A stretch of DNA of 64,000 nt from CAKZNE01 sp002695025 (GTDB lineage: Bacteria; Bacteroidota; Bacteroidia; Flavobacteriales; Schleiferiaceae), in assembly GCA_913043285.1 (NCBI GenBank), contig CAJWML010000016.1, positions 1 through 64,000 on the forward strand, in the 5' to 3' direction. The position numbers and the translations under genes were made by a program. Positions 49,841-58,761 of the stretch are shown in pieces. The notes under the pieces were generated by a model. That model ran no database searches, was not told the origin of the DNA, and saw nothing but the letters and a program-made list of their open reading frames with translations. The stretch's first letter is position 1; the number at the start of each line of letters is the position of its first letter.

Positions 49841-50254
49841 TTAGGTTTTGAGATAGTTTAGAAGTTGGGTCTCCGCTGAAAGGAGCTTTTGGAGGGTAAG
49901 CTCATCGGCTCCATTGGAATGAATGCGGTTGATAGCCAGTCCAAGGTCTTTGGCACAAGCTAATAATTGCTCCCGATTGGGTATGAAAACAACCCCTTTG
50001 CAATAGCTGATCAAAAGCTCTTTGGCAAGCGGTGTAGGCTTACAGGATTCCTGCTGGCAATAGGCTTTAATCTCGGCATATTCCTCTTTGGTAAGGGTAA
50101 AGCGGATCTCATGCTTGTTGCGGTTTTGTCTGGCCCACTGGTTCTGGTAGAGCCTGCGGTATTCCCGCTTCAGGCGCTTGATCTCCTTGGGGTTATGCAA
50201 AGCTCCGTGTTCTTTCAAAAAGCGGTAGAGTTTCTTAGATCGTATCCTGCTCAT
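49841..50254 (-). CDS. MobC-like relaxosome accessory protein
   Basis: This 137-residue basic protein has the MobC/ribbon-helix-helix-like pattern: a very basic N-terminus (KRLKREYRRLYQNQWARQNRNK), then IRFTLTKEEYAEIKAYCQQESCKPTPLAKELL (in parts IRFTLTKEEYAEIKAYC and PTPLAKELLISYC) and a final helix with INRIHSNG, typical for proteins that bind oriT and help relaxase nicking. The gene overlaps the coupling-protein gene by 20 nt and precedes the relaxase by 4 nt. Confidence 0.8.
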   Translation of the reverse strand: MSRIRSKKLYRFLKEHGALHNPKEIKRLKREYRRLYQNQWARQNRNKHEIRFTLTKEEYAEIKAYCQQESCKPTPLAKELLISYCKGVVFIPNREQLLACAKDLGLAINRIHSNGADELTLQKLLSAETQLLNYLKT

Positions 50255-51740
50255 GGGTGGTAGTATTTGAGGTGAGTGATTGGAGGTATTCTGAAATATT
50301 GATTAGGGGTGGTAGCCTGTCTTCCCCATCTTCTATATCAGTAAATAGTGAAGCCGGTGGCAGTTGGGTTTTCTTTAAAAGGCTTGGAATACGGTAATAG
50401 GGCGTGAGCTTGGCTAGAATGGGTTTTTCATTAGTGACGGTAATGAGTCCCTTCCCTTTGGGTAAGGTCATAATCTCATCCACGGTCATAAGCGGACGGG
50501 TCTTTTGGTGTCCCGTTTCTTTATCCTGGTACTGATAGCTCCCCAACTCCTTGGAAAGTGCCTGTGCGGTATCCAGCGAAGCGGTTAAATACAGTTTGGT
50601 CTTGAGGTTGGATAAGATGCTTCGGGCACCTTCGCGACCGAAGGAGGTGGTAAGCTGATTTTCAGCGTCCTGGCAAAAAACGGCTATGCTCCCGGCATAT
50701 TTCCTCACATTGGCCGCCAGTATGGATAGGTTGATGGTCAAAATCGGGGTTTCATCCAGTATAAAGCTCATATTCAGATCATTATTATCGGGTAACGACT
50801 CAAAAAAGGATTCAAAATATTGGGTCAGAAAGATGCTGGATAAGGGGGCATAGTAGTCCATATTCACCGTGGAAGAATGGATATATACCACTGTCTTTTC
50901 TTTTCGCCACTGCTTGAAGTCTCCGAGAGTGTCGGTGGAGGTGACCCGGATAATGTGCTCATCCAAATCATACATCTTCAGGGCAGTGCTTGCCGAAGCC
51001 AGTATGCCACTGCGGGTGTTTTCAGAATTACCCATTAGCGAAGCATATTTATCAAATAAACCCGGATCACGGTCGCAGACCGTAGCTACTAAGCGGTCGA
51101 CTTCTTGGTGGCCAGTGCCTTGCAACAGGTCAACGATATGGGCGGCTTCCCGCAGGGTCTGGTATTCCTTGGGTAATAGTTTGACGATCCTGAAAACGGT
51201 AACCAGCAGGCTGATGGCACTGGCATTCCAGAAGTCCTTTTTCTTTTCGGAACTGGCTTCTACCAGTTGGGTGGCCAGCTTGCTGTAGTGCGACAGGGTG
51301 GTGGCTCTATGTAAAGGATTAAATCGGTGACTATGATTGGCATCAGACCAGTCGATACGGATAATGGTGTAGCCCTGGCTTTCCAAAAAACCGCTGGTCT
51401 TTTCGTATAACTCTCCCGATGGGTCGTGGATGATTTTTGAACCGTTATCCTGCAAGCAGGACGGGATGCCGGCTATGGTGGATTTACCACTTCCCGAGCC
51501 ACCGTTGATCAGTACTCCCGTACGGGAGAGTTCGGGGCTGATGCTCTTGGTTCCGGTCAAACAAAAGCCATTATGACGTCTGGAGAGGATAGAGGATTCA
51601 GAGGCAAACTTGGCTTTCAGGGAATGATCTTTCCCCACCAGATTATCTAGGGCATTATCCAAAATAGATTCGGTGGATTCCAGTAGCCATGCTCCGAAAT
51701 TTTGGAAGAGTGTCCAGAATGTATGCAGTATGGTTTTCAT
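50235..51740 (-). CDS. VirD4/TraG-type coupling protein (T4CP)
   Basis: This 501-residue ATPase has Walker A GSGSGKST at 81-88 and a Walker B-like MSFILDETPIL near 288-298. The motif FNPLHRATTLSHYS (about 148-161) and IAVFCQDAENQL (about 316-327) match TraG/VirD4 proteins that bring the relaxosome to a type IV channel. The usual N-terminal membrane helices are reduced to one weak segment (about 5-20); the preceding 49-residue membrane peptide may supply membrane attachment. It overlaps the MobC gene by 20 nt. Confidence 0.82.
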   Translation of the reverse strand: MKTILHTFWTLFQNFGAWLLESTESILDNALDNLVGKDHSLKAKFASESSILSRRHNGFCLTGTKSISPELSRTGVLINGGSGSGKSTIAGIPSCLQDNGSKIIHDPSGELYEKTSGFLESQGYTIIRIDWSDANHSHRFNPLHRATTLSHYSKLATQLVEASSEKKKDFWNASAISLLVTVFRIVKLLPKEYQTLREAAHIVDLLQGTGHQEVDRLVATVCDRDPGLFDKYASLMGNSENTRSGILASASTALKMYDLDEHIIRVTSTDTLGDFKQWRKEKTVVYIHSSTVNMDYYAPLSSIFLTQYFESFFESLPDNNDLNMSFILDETPILTINLSILAANVRKYAGSIAVFCQDAENQLTTSFGREGARSILSNLKTKLYLTASLDTAQALSKELGSYQYQDKETGHQKTRPLMTVDEIMTLPKGKGLITVTNEKPILAKLTPYYRIPSLLKKTQLPPASLFTDIEDGEDRLPPLINISEYLQSLTSNTTTHEQDTI

Positions 51741-51743
51741 GGG

Positions 51744-51893
51744 TTAGTTTTTGGATTGTATGTGTTCGCTGAGTGCCGTATTGATCGCTTTCAAAATCTC
51801 TTCTCCGAGCTTGGTACAGCAGAAAATCAGAAGGATGCACACATTTACCAGGAGCAGGAAAAAGGACTTCAGAAAATTGAACAGGAGCTTCAT
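51744..51893 (-). CDS. 49-residue membrane peptide ahead of the coupling protein
   Basis: A short gene not found by length filters: ATG 51893 to TAA 51744, opening MKLLFNFLKSFFLLLVNVCI, with one strongly hydrophobic helix (about 10-27) and a charged amphipathic tail (KLGEEILKAINTALSEH). Its ATG overlaps the TGA of the upstream lipoprotein gene (ATGA), and the coupling-protein gene begins 3 nt after its stop. The tight fit argues for a real gene. It may anchor or regulate the coupling protein, which lacks good membrane helices. Confidence 0.65.
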   Translation of the reverse strand: MKLLFNFLKSFFLLLVNVCILLIFCCTKLGEEILKAINTALSEHIQSKN

Positions 51894-52609
51894 GGTGCGG
51901 TCAGGGGTGAGGTGATCAGGTTCCCGGCTATCTGTACCCTGGCTCCTTTCCGGCTAAGCATGGTTTCATACAGCCGTGACATGGCCGTGAATAGTTCATG
52001 ATCTTCGGGCGTTGCTTGATACACAATATGGATAGTGATCCCGGAGAGGTCTTCCAGCGAAAGTTCCTCTTGGAATAACCGGATCACGGAATCAGGCTGT
52101 TTCAATAGCAGTTGCCAGTCGTGCGGACGGTATATCGAAAATGCAGGGGTGTTTTCAAGCAGGTCACTGGATATGACCGCCACCTTATGAATCGCATTAC
52201 TTTTAGATAATTCGTTGAGTTCACTAGCGATACCGTAGTACAAATAGGATTGCTCTTTGGTAGTCTGTGACGGCTTCTGCTTCAATAGGGCTTCGGTGTC
52301 TTTCAGGAAGTGTTTGACGTGCAGTTTGCGTTGCTGTTCGGTCATGGCATTCGGCTGGCCCGGTACTAAGTGGGATTCGGAAATATGCCCGTGACGGATA
52401 TCAGAGAGTTCCCGCTGGCGAATGGATACTTCGTAGTACAACAGTTCGGTATTGGAATAGTCCAGGAACTGCCGTACATCTTCGTAGCTCAGTGGCTCTA
52501 TCTTATCGGTGGAGTCTTTTAGGATGACCATATCCAACAGTGGACGCAGTTCCCTGCCACAGGCGGTGACCAGTAGGATCAGGAGTATGCAAAGAATAGT
52601 CGTTTTCAT
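51890..52609 (-). CDS. Lipoprotein, possibly with a VWA-like fold, of the mobilization operon
   Basis: This 239-residue protein has a clear lipobox (LLVTAC, Cys17). The C-terminal half alternates strands and helices (HKVAVISSDLLENTPAFSIY, then GITIHIVYQATPEDHEL and RKGARVQIAGNL), reminiscent of Rossmann/VWA-like domains with the SDLLENT phrase at the first loop. No complete MIDAS motif is seen. The gene overlaps its neighbours by 4 nt on both sides, so it is part of a translationally coupled set with a coiled-coil membrane protein and a small membrane peptide. Function unknown. Confidence 0.6.
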   Translation of the reverse strand: MKTTILCILLILLVTACGRELRPLLDMVILKDSTDKIEPLSYEDVRQFLDYSNTELLYYEVSIRQRELSDIRHGHISESHLVPGQPNAMTEQQRKLHVKHFLKDTEALLKQKPSQTTKEQSYLYYGIASELNELSKSNAIHKVAVISSDLLENTPAFSIYRPHDWQLLLKQPDSVIRLFQEELSLEDLSGITIHIVYQATPEDHELFTAMSRLYETMLSRKGARVQIAGNLITSPLTAP

Positions 52610-53724
52610 TTTTTGGGGTTTTTAGTGGATATATTCTGGAAATAGGTGGTTAAGTGATAGTGGAGCTTCTGATCGAAGGAGTTCGGTACTACGCTCTTAT
52701 CCAACCGATGGCGGATGTTACTTTGGATGTAGTTGGCTTTGACGTATTCAACCAAGCTCAACGCATCTTCTTCATCCCGCTTGGCGGTTTGGTTACGGGA
52801 AATCTCAAACTGCTTCAGGTTATCGATCTCTTCTGTGGCAGTGGTGATGCGCTGTAAAAGTTCATCGAGCTTGCGCTCGCTGTCTTTAACAGCTTTCTTA
52901 AGGCTCCGGGCCTTGAAAATGCTGAACCATTGTTCTTTGGTCGGGGCTAGTTTGGTGAGCAAAACGGCTGGTAGGAATACCACCCAGGAGATACACATGA
53001 ACAGGAGTGCTTCCGTTGGATCAGCATAGCTGAAAAGGTTGCCGGAGGTGCTGTCTTCCAAACTCATAGTGAACATATTAATCTGCCCACTTCTGAGCAA
53101 ACCCATAAATAGAAAAGCCAGAGAAATACCAATTATGATTGATGCTCTGATCAGAAATTTTGTAGCAGGGTTTTTAGGGAGATTCCACCACCGCATGACC
53201 TGATGGGCCATTATGGTCAGGCACAGTCCGTAGATCAGGGCGGTAAACAGTGCGGTGAGATAATCGGGAACGAAAGTCCTAATAGCTTGAAGGGATATCA
53301 GCCCTTCCATCAGTCCCAGGAGCAAGATGATGACCGAAATAATGATGGCCATCACCGAAGGAAAGCTGTCCTTATGGTATTGGTAGTCCTTCCGTACCTG
53401 GGCGTGGTGGGATTGTATATCATCCCTTTCGTTTCTGCTTTGCTCTAAGATGCGCTCCTGCTTTTCAATCGCCAGGACTACGTCTTCATCGGCTTTGTGA
53501 AGGTTTCTGAGGTCATTGATTAACCCTTGTATCTGCACCAGCAGGTGGGAAATAAACAATAGGAGCTTGTCGCCTTTGCGGGGAAGGTTGGACTCGGCAT
53601 CGCGCTTCCCTGCTTCTTTGGCATCCTGGCCAAGTTGGGTTTTTACGCTCTCGATGAGTTGTTGGGCTTCCGGCTTGTGGTACTGCTGGAATTGGACCCA
53701 TGTGTTGGATGTTTCTGAATTCAT
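52606..53724 (-). CDS. Four-helix membrane protein with flanking coiled coils
   Basis: This 372-residue protein has a coiled coil at about 75-115 (EKQERILEQSRNERDDIQS), four membrane helices (about 122-142, 150-172, 190-211 and 238-258) and a second coiled coil at about 275-315 (LKKAVKDSERKLDELLQRI). No family is recognised. Its stop overlaps the start of the lipoprotein gene (ATGA). The domain layout would let it link cytoplasmic proteins to the membrane. It precedes the coupling-protein cluster and probably belongs to the same envelope assembly. Confidence 0.6.
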   Translation of the reverse strand: MNSETSNTWVQFQQYHKPEAQQLIESVKTQLGQDAKEAGKRDAESNLPRKGDKLLLFISHLLVQIQGLINDLRNLHKADEDVVLAIEKQERILEQSRNERDDIQSHHAQVRKDYQYHKDSFPSVMAIIISVIILLLGLMEGLISLQAIRTFVPDYLTALFTALIYGLCLTIMAHQVMRWWNLPKNPATKFLIRASIIIGISLAFLFMGLLRSGQINMFTMSLEDSTSGNLFSYADPTEALLFMCISWVVFLPAVLLTKLAPTKEQWFSIFKARSLKKAVKDSERKLDELLQRITTATEEIDNLKQFEISRNQTAKRDEEDALSLVEYVKANYIQSNIRHRLDKSVVPNSFDQKLHYHLTTYFQNISTKNPKK

Positions 53725-53732
53725 AAGGGTAT

Positions 53733-53888
53733 TTATTTGTGATTAGAATTATGATTTGAATTTTGCTTATTGGCCCACCATTGCTTCAGCAGAGCATTGA
53801 GGTTCAACCTTCTGCCTTTTGCGATTTGCTCGTGAACTTCTGGATCAGGTACGGGAGGGGTATGGGGGTTTGTGGTCTCTTTTTTCAT
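53733..53888 (-). CDS. 51-residue hypothetical protein
   Basis: A short gene from ATG 53888 to TAA 53733, 8 nt before the 372-residue gene. It has a Pro-rich start (NPHTPPVPDPEVHE) and a helix ending LNALLKQWWANKQ, then an Asn/Ser/His tail. No hydrophobic segment, no known family. Its support is position: it fills an otherwise empty gap in the operon on the same strand. Confidence 0.5.
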   Translation of the reverse strand: MKKETTNPHTPPVPDPEVHEQIAKGRRLNLNALLKQWWANKQNSNHNSNHK

Positions 53889-53942
53889 GAGATAGGGATT
53901 AGGCTCTCCCCAAGACGGGAGAGCTATTGGGAAAATGATGGA

Positions 53943-54374
53943 TTACAGTTCGCCTTTCAGCCAGTGAAAGGAGGGGTTCGAAGCATGGTAGCGCAGACCT
54001 GCTTCGGTAAGCTGGCAGGCCTTCTGGTGGAAATACTTCCGGGAGGCTTTCTGTACCAGCACCTTGCTCAACAAGAACTTGGTATAGGCTCGCTTAAAAA
54101 GGTATTTGGGATTTTTGGGCTTAACACCGTGTTTCCAGGCGATGGTGACGATTTCGTCATACTGGTCATTGGCCCATTCCAGGTAAGAGAGTTCCTTATC
54201 CTCTTCATAGCATAAACCATAATACTTACCCTTTAGATAGGCATGGTACATGGCTAAACCGGGATTGAGTTTTTCGGGGTCGATCCCCAGGAGTTCGAGG
54301 TACCCTTCTTCACGGGTGTCCGAAACTTTGATTTTGGAGTTGATCTCTTTGAGATCGGAAAATGAAATGTTCAT
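53943..54374 (-). CDS. Hypothetical protein at the head of the mobilization operon
   Basis: This 143-residue soluble, basic protein is probably all-helical (e.g. LFKRAYTKFLLSKVLVQKASRKYFHQKACQL, in parts RAYTKFLLSKVLVQKA and YFHQKACQLTEAGLRY). No domain was recognised. It is the first gene of the minus-strand run that leads to the coupling protein and relaxase, separated from the response regulator by a 278-nt region with a plus-strand terminator. Confidence 0.6.
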   Translation of the reverse strand: MNISFSDLKEINSKIKVSDTREEGYLELLGIDPEKLNPGLAMYHAYLKGKYYGLCYEEDKELSYLEWANDQYDEIVTIAWKHGVKPKNPKYLFKRAYTKFLLSKVLVQKASRKYFHQKACQLTEAGLRYHASNPSFHWLKGEL

Positions 54375-54421
54375 GTTACTGTGTATTAAAAGTTAGAATT
54401 CCTTTAATCCACAGATAGAGC

Positions 54422-54549
54422 TTGACAATATTATCCAATATGGATAATCAACAGCGGCCGTTTGAATACTACCAATATTCTCTCAGCAAGTCGTCAGCTT
54501 TACCTAGTTGGATGATGGCGAAGCCCGCTAACTTTTAGCGGGTTTTTTT
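54422..54549 (+). ncRNA. Possible small transcript with operator-like palindrome and terminator
   Basis: TTGACA (54422-54427) is followed 15 nt later by GATAAT (54443-54448), an E. coli-like promoter shape with short spacing. A palindrome ATTATCCA-ATA-TGGATAAT (54430-54448) overlaps it. A good terminator (CCCGCTAA/TTAGCGGG, then seven T) lies at 54523-54549. A 32-codon ORF (54440-54538, opening MDNQQRPFEYYQYS) ends inside the terminator stem. Either a small RNA or a leader peptide is possible; neither is proved. Confidence 0.35.
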
Positions 54550-54652
54550 CTTCACCATCGTTTCAAAGAACTGCGGTAAAACTATAGCTATTAATATGGC
54601 AGTCAGGTAGTTAAAATCTGAGAAATCGTTAGATGTTTCTCAAGGATTTGTT

Positions 54653-55702
54653 TTAAGATATACCCGAAATGTTTTTATAAAAGGAGCGAAGTATTGGGTG
54701 ATAATCTTTGACCGATCGGTCATAATCCCTTTCTTCTTGTTTTAAGAAGCGTTTGAAGCTTGTCTCTATAACCTCTGTAGATTTTTTGAAGGCAATTCGA
54801 GAAGTAATCTTCTTGAGCATATAAGAAGGATTGTATAGAATATTGGCAAATTTACCGACAGGTATATCGAGCCCTTCGGAGATTATGGTTCTAATATTCT
54901 CCGCTGAATCGAAACGGAATAATACCGCTTCTGTTTGATCTTCTGAGTTAATGGTAAAAAGAGAGCCTAACCTCTCCTTTCCATTTAGTCCAAAGTCTGT
55001 TTGATAAGTGGCAAATAAAAAATTTTGTCTACTTAATAAGGGAGGGGTTGACAGTTTCTTTCTAGCATTTCTCCAGATGTTTTGGTTCTTTTTATCTTTA
55101 AAGAAATTCTCTTTGTTGATTCCATCTTCCAAATCAATGCCTTTCGGATAAGTGTAAAAAGTAAAATCACTTCGATTTTCCCATAGGTTAGCAACCTCTC
55201 GCTCATGAATCAACTGATCTACACTTTCACGTAAAGTTTCCACTACTTCATTAGGCTCATCCATTATTACATCAGGGGTCAGAACCTTAAGAAAGGATTG
55301 AGGGAACTCTCCTCGTACTTCGCTTGAATTCAATACCTTATATATTTTTTTTGTTGAACCTGCATTTCTTGTATTAAGAACGACTATTGGAGGAAAGTTT
55401 ACCCGATTCAATTTTCTAAATAGCATTTTAATGACATCAAGCGCAGTCCCAGCTATTCTGTTGTCTTCATGGTGTTCTGATTTCACCAGCCATTCTAACT
55501 CATAGTCGAGAAAAATAATATCTGGCTGAGCTTTCTCTAAGTCTTGTTCAAAGTTAAGTACAGTAAACGAAGATGTTGGTTTGGTGCTAACCAGATCAAT
55601 ACTGAAGGTAAGGTCATTTCGCTCATTTAGTGATTGAATTTTCTCCTTATAAGCATTAAATGTCTTAGGGTTATCTTCTACAATGTATATCTTATACGTC
55701 AT
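54653..55702 (-). CDS. Response-regulator-like protein with unrecognised output domain
   Basis: This 349-residue protein has an N-terminal receiver domain: acidic Glu9/Asp10 (YIVEDN), phosphoacceptor Asp66 in IIFLDYELEW and a beta4 strand PPIVVLNTRN (about 104-113), where the usual Thr/Ser is replaced. A long loop is inserted after Asp66 (EWLVKSEHHEDNRIAG). The C-terminal 180 residues (from about 170) contain no HTH or known output domain; FLFATYQTDFGLNG and LDIPVGKFANILYNPSYMLKK are notable phrases. It overlaps the sensor kinase by 4 nt, so the two form a pair. The target is unknown. Confidence 0.7.
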   Translation of the reverse strand: MTYKIYIVEDNPKTFNAYKEKIQSLNERNDLTFSIDLVSTKPTSSFTVLNFEQDLEKAQPDIIFLDYELEWLVKSEHHEDNRIAGTALDVIKMLFRKLNRVNFPPIVVLNTRNAGSTKKIYKVLNSSEVRGEFPQSFLKVLTPDVIMDEPNEVVETLRESVDQLIHEREVANLWENRSDFTFYTYPKGIDLEDGINKENFFKDKKNQNIWRNARKKLSTPPLLSRQNFLFATYQTDFGLNGKERLGSLFTINSEDQTEAVLFRFDSAENIRTIISEGLDIPVGKFANILYNPSYMLKKITSRIAFKKSTEVIETSFKRFLKQEERDYDRSVKDYHPILRSFYKNISGIS

Positions 55703-58344
55703 GAGCGTCTAATGAGTTTGAAGGTTACGAAATATCCCTGGTTGATGCTTTTACTGATAAAGTTTGATGGGAAGAATCTATTCCAATACCGAATGCGCCT
55801 TTTAACGAACTTCTGACCTGTCCCGCTGGTGGGTCCGGAAGAGGCGAGATCGGCATTTCCATTGTCGATTATTTTGAAGCGATCCGTTAAACCTTGTGGA
55901 CTTACTTCAATGGAAACTTCACCATTTTCAATCCTTTGAATACTACCGTGTCTAAAACTGTTGTACACCAGGTTAAATAAGCTGAACTTGGGAATGGTTA
56001 CTTCCCTGGTGGCATGGCTGATCAACTTGATTTTATTGGATGCTGTCTTCTCTGTAATATCCTCGCTGTACTCAATATCCACGAATTGTTTTATTAGTTC
56101 TATTTCATTGGACAAGGTTGTCTTACTATTATTTGAATCACTATAAAAGGAATCGAAGAATGCAGATAATTTGCCGAGTTTGACCAGTTCATTTTTTAAT
56201 ACAGGAGTTAAAGAGTTGCCTAAACTCTCTTCTATACGATATCGAATGGCAAGTGGTACATTTTTACCAAAATGACTGAGTTGGTTATTGGTCTGAGAAA
56301 GAATCTCCTCACGGGTTTTTCGCACATTAGCTTGAAACCAAAAGGAGGCAATCACGACCAGAAGGAATAGTACAAAAGTTAAAACAACTCGTTGAACCCA
56401 AACTGTCTTTTGCGTAAAGATTAACTCCTCCTCGGCTTTCTTTTTCTCCTGCTTCAATCCCAAAATGTCAGCACTCAGGTTTTCTACTTCATCTTCCTTG
56501 CTGGCTATAGTACTGTCTTTTTGGCGAGACTGAACATTAAGGATTCCTATCTCATCTTGTTGTAGAACAATAGAGTCAGAAAGAAGGTCTGATAGATTTC
56601 CCAGTTTTACATTACTTTCATTCAAATCATAGAGCTCTAACTTCTTTTTATGAATGGCCAGTGTACCTTCCGATTGAGACAGTTGATAACCTAAGTAATA
56701 CTGAACCTCCCCAACTTGATCAGGAACTTTGTAAAATAATCGATGAAGGGACATGATAGCTTCCTTGGGGGTTTCAAAACCCTCTCCCTGAAGCTTACTT
56801 GCTGGTAAGAACTTAAAAATATTTCTAAAGTAGTACCCGGAAAATGGAACTTTAGAATTGGCAAGATCATTTAAATCCAATGTTTCTTTTTGCTCATTAT
56901 CCTCATCAAAAAGAAACTCTATCTCATTGATTTTCCAAAAGAAATACAAAAAATCACCTGACACCCCCATTTTACGGAGGTTATTGTCAAAATTGTGTAT
57001 GACGGTCACACCTTTACTTAATTTTTCAACTTGTTCCTTTGAAAGCTTTTTCTCTGCACCTAATTCCCTGAGACGTTGTATATAGCGTGTATGGGAATGT
57101 GAATAGGTATCATTGAGATAATAGTCGGACAAACGAAATGATTTTATAACAAACGAAATCAACCGGCTATTTTGGGTTTCCTGCGAACCAAAACTCGATT
57201 CAAATGCATGGAGGGCAAAGTGAGCCATTTCATGGTACTTTCCGTCAACCCTCATCTGTTTGATGATATTTACAATGACCATTAAATAGTACGGCCCACC
57301 CACCTTAGAAAAGTAGTCGTAGCACTTATAATTGTATAAGGGTACGGTCATATCCCGGTCTTTGATGCCGGTTTCAAACTCTTTGCTCTCCCGCATCTCA
57401 ATGCCATATTTGGCCAGGAGGACATAACACTTCATTTCCTGATTGGTATTGAAAAGATGCCGGTTTTGTAAAAAGAAACGATAGGTAATATCAAATGCAC
57501 GTTGTTTGGCTTCCCAACCGGGAAGGTTACTGATGCTCTCAGCAATTATAGCGGCAATGGCTATCCTTTCATCTAAGCTTCCGTTACCTTCTGCATGATA
57601 CAATCTAGCCGTTGAAAAGAGCTGTATGGCATAGGCGAAATTCTTTTCATAATCCAATGAATTGACCAGTTTACCAGAAGCGAGGTACACAAAGCAAAAC
57701 TCATCGGGAGTCATGGATACATTATCCACAGCTCTTTTTATGAAGCCTGGAAAAAAGCGATTAATTACTTCCTTTCTATCGACCGACAACAGATGGTAAA
57801 ACCAGTACAGGTAGGCTTTAAATTGTGGGTAGCCATCCAATTGAGACAAAGTCTTGTCCATCTCCTTTTCTGAAAAACCACCAAGACCTGATGACGAAAC
57901 TCCATTCTGATTAAGGATGTTGCCTACGGCTTTCATATAGCTAGAGGCGTTTGGTGTCGGATACAGGCCAGCTCTATACACGGTCCAAACGTCCTTTTCC
58001 ATATCTTGTACTTCCAGGGTGTCCAGTAAATCAAGCTCCGTAGCTTTTATGAGAGCCTCTCCCTTTTTCCAGTTTTGTTTAGGTAGTTTTGAAATAGTTG
58101 CATTGACAAAGCCAAAGTATAGCTCTTCATGGCTCATGTTATAAAACTTCTTGCCTCCGATTTCTATTAACCCATAGAGATAAAGAGAGTCAACAGTATT
58201 ACCGTCAAAAAAAGCTTTAACCGATTTCACTTCGTGAGATGGATAGAGTGCATTAAGGTAGCGATCAAACTCTTTTTGGGAAACCTGTCCTTGAGCGATG
58301 AAAAAACATACTAGACAAGCTATTGTGGAAAGAACCTGTTTCAT
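55699..58344 (-). CDS. Large sensor histidine-kinase-like protein
   Basis: This 881-residue protein has a signal peptide (LACLVCFFIAQGQ-like, about 6-20), a long alpha-helical periplasmic region (about 25-600) that may hold TPR-like repeats, a coiled coil (about 605-650), one membrane helix (VVLTFVLFLLVVIASFWF, about 660-677) and a GHKL ATPase domain. The N-box is LVYNSFRHGSI (about 800) and the G2-like loop PTSGTGQKFVKRR. The segment with LSHFGKNVPLAIRYRIEESLG (LSHFGKNVPLAIRYRI) sits where the phosphoacceptor His should be, but does not match a standard H-box. It is followed by the response regulator with an ATGA overlap. Confidence 0.7.
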   Translation of the reverse strand: MKQVLSTIACLVCFFIAQGQVSQKEFDRYLNALYPSHEVKSVKAFFDGNTVDSLYLYGLIEIGGKKFYNMSHEELYFGFVNATISKLPKQNWKKGEALIKATELDLLDTLEVQDMEKDVWTVYRAGLYPTPNASSYMKAVGNILNQNGVSSSGLGGFSEKEMDKTLSQLDGYPQFKAYLYWFYHLLSVDRKEVINRFFPGFIKRAVDNVSMTPDEFCFVYLASGKLVNSLDYEKNFAYAIQLFSTARLYHAEGNGSLDERIAIAAIIAESISNLPGWEAKQRAFDITYRFFLQNRHLFNTNQEMKCYVLLAKYGIEMRESKEFETGIKDRDMTVPLYNYKCYDYFSKVGGPYYLMVIVNIIKQMRVDGKYHEMAHFALHAFESSFGSQETQNSRLISFVIKSFRLSDYYLNDTYSHSHTRYIQRLRELGAEKKLSKEQVEKLSKGVTVIHNFDNNLRKMGVSGDFLYFFWKINEIEFLFDEDNEQKETLDLNDLANSKVPFSGYYFRNIFKFLPASKLQGEGFETPKEAIMSLHRLFYKVPDQVGEVQYYLGYQLSQSEGTLAIHKKKLELYDLNESNVKLGNLSDLLSDSIVLQQDEIGILNVQSRQKDSTIASKEDEVENLSADILGLKQEKKKAEEELIFTQKTVWVQRVVLTFVLFLLVVIASFWFQANVRKTREEILSQTNNQLSHFGKNVPLAIRYRIEESLGNSLTPVLKNELVKLGKLSAFFDSFYSDSNNSKTTLSNEIELIKQFVDIEYSEDITEKTASNKIKLISHATREVTIPKFSLFNLVYNSFRHGSIQRIENGEVSIEVSPQGLTDRFKIIDNGNADLASSGPTSGTGQKFVKRRIRYWNRFFPSNFISKSINQGYFVTFKLIRRS

Positions 58345-58761
58345 AGCAGAAGAGTAAAGTGGTTTGGTCCTCCAATATACTAAAGAGTATGATTCTTAAT
58401 TCAGGTATCTAGAAACTATGGAATTATGATATTCTCATGGTGTTCCGCATACGAAATTTCATTAAGAGCTGATCAAGATAATTCTTGAGAAATAGATACC
58501 TATTTCGAAAACGTATTACATAGTATAGGGTGCGAAGTATTAGGATTTTTGAAGTATGAAGGTGATATCAAATAGGTATAAAAAAATCCCGCATCAGAAT
58601 GCGGGATCGCCTTCACTTCAAAACCAACTTGAAGTTTGGACTAATCCAATGGTGTTCCGAGCACCAATGAATTTAAAACACTGTATATTAGTTAATTGGA
58701 TTCGTCAATACTTAAATAAGGTTTTGAATTTTAATAAAAGTCTAATGTTAAAATTCATACC
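58345..58761. other. 417-nt region upstream of the sensor kinase, with a minus-strand terminator
   Basis: Arms ATCCCGCAT (58586-58594) and ATGCGGGAT (58599-58607) form a stem followed by a T-run on the minus strand only. No minus-strand gene is seen upstream of it before 59186, whose own terminator lies at 59064-59089, so its transcript is unidentified. The rest is AT-rich without coding signal. Confidence 0.5.

Noticed and set aside
51655..51840. 61-residue minus-strand frame overlapping the coupling-protein start
   Set aside because: It overlaps two better-supported genes (the coupling protein and the 49-residue membrane peptide with an ATGA overlap) and has no domain.
42566..54572. TTTCAAAGAACT at 42566-42577 and 54561-54572 as attachment-site repeats of the element
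   Set aside because: The same 12-mer also occurs in the other RHS leaders (near 37089, 38734 and 40212), and leader homology continues past 42577, so 42566 does not mark a junction. It may be chance or a common phylum motif.
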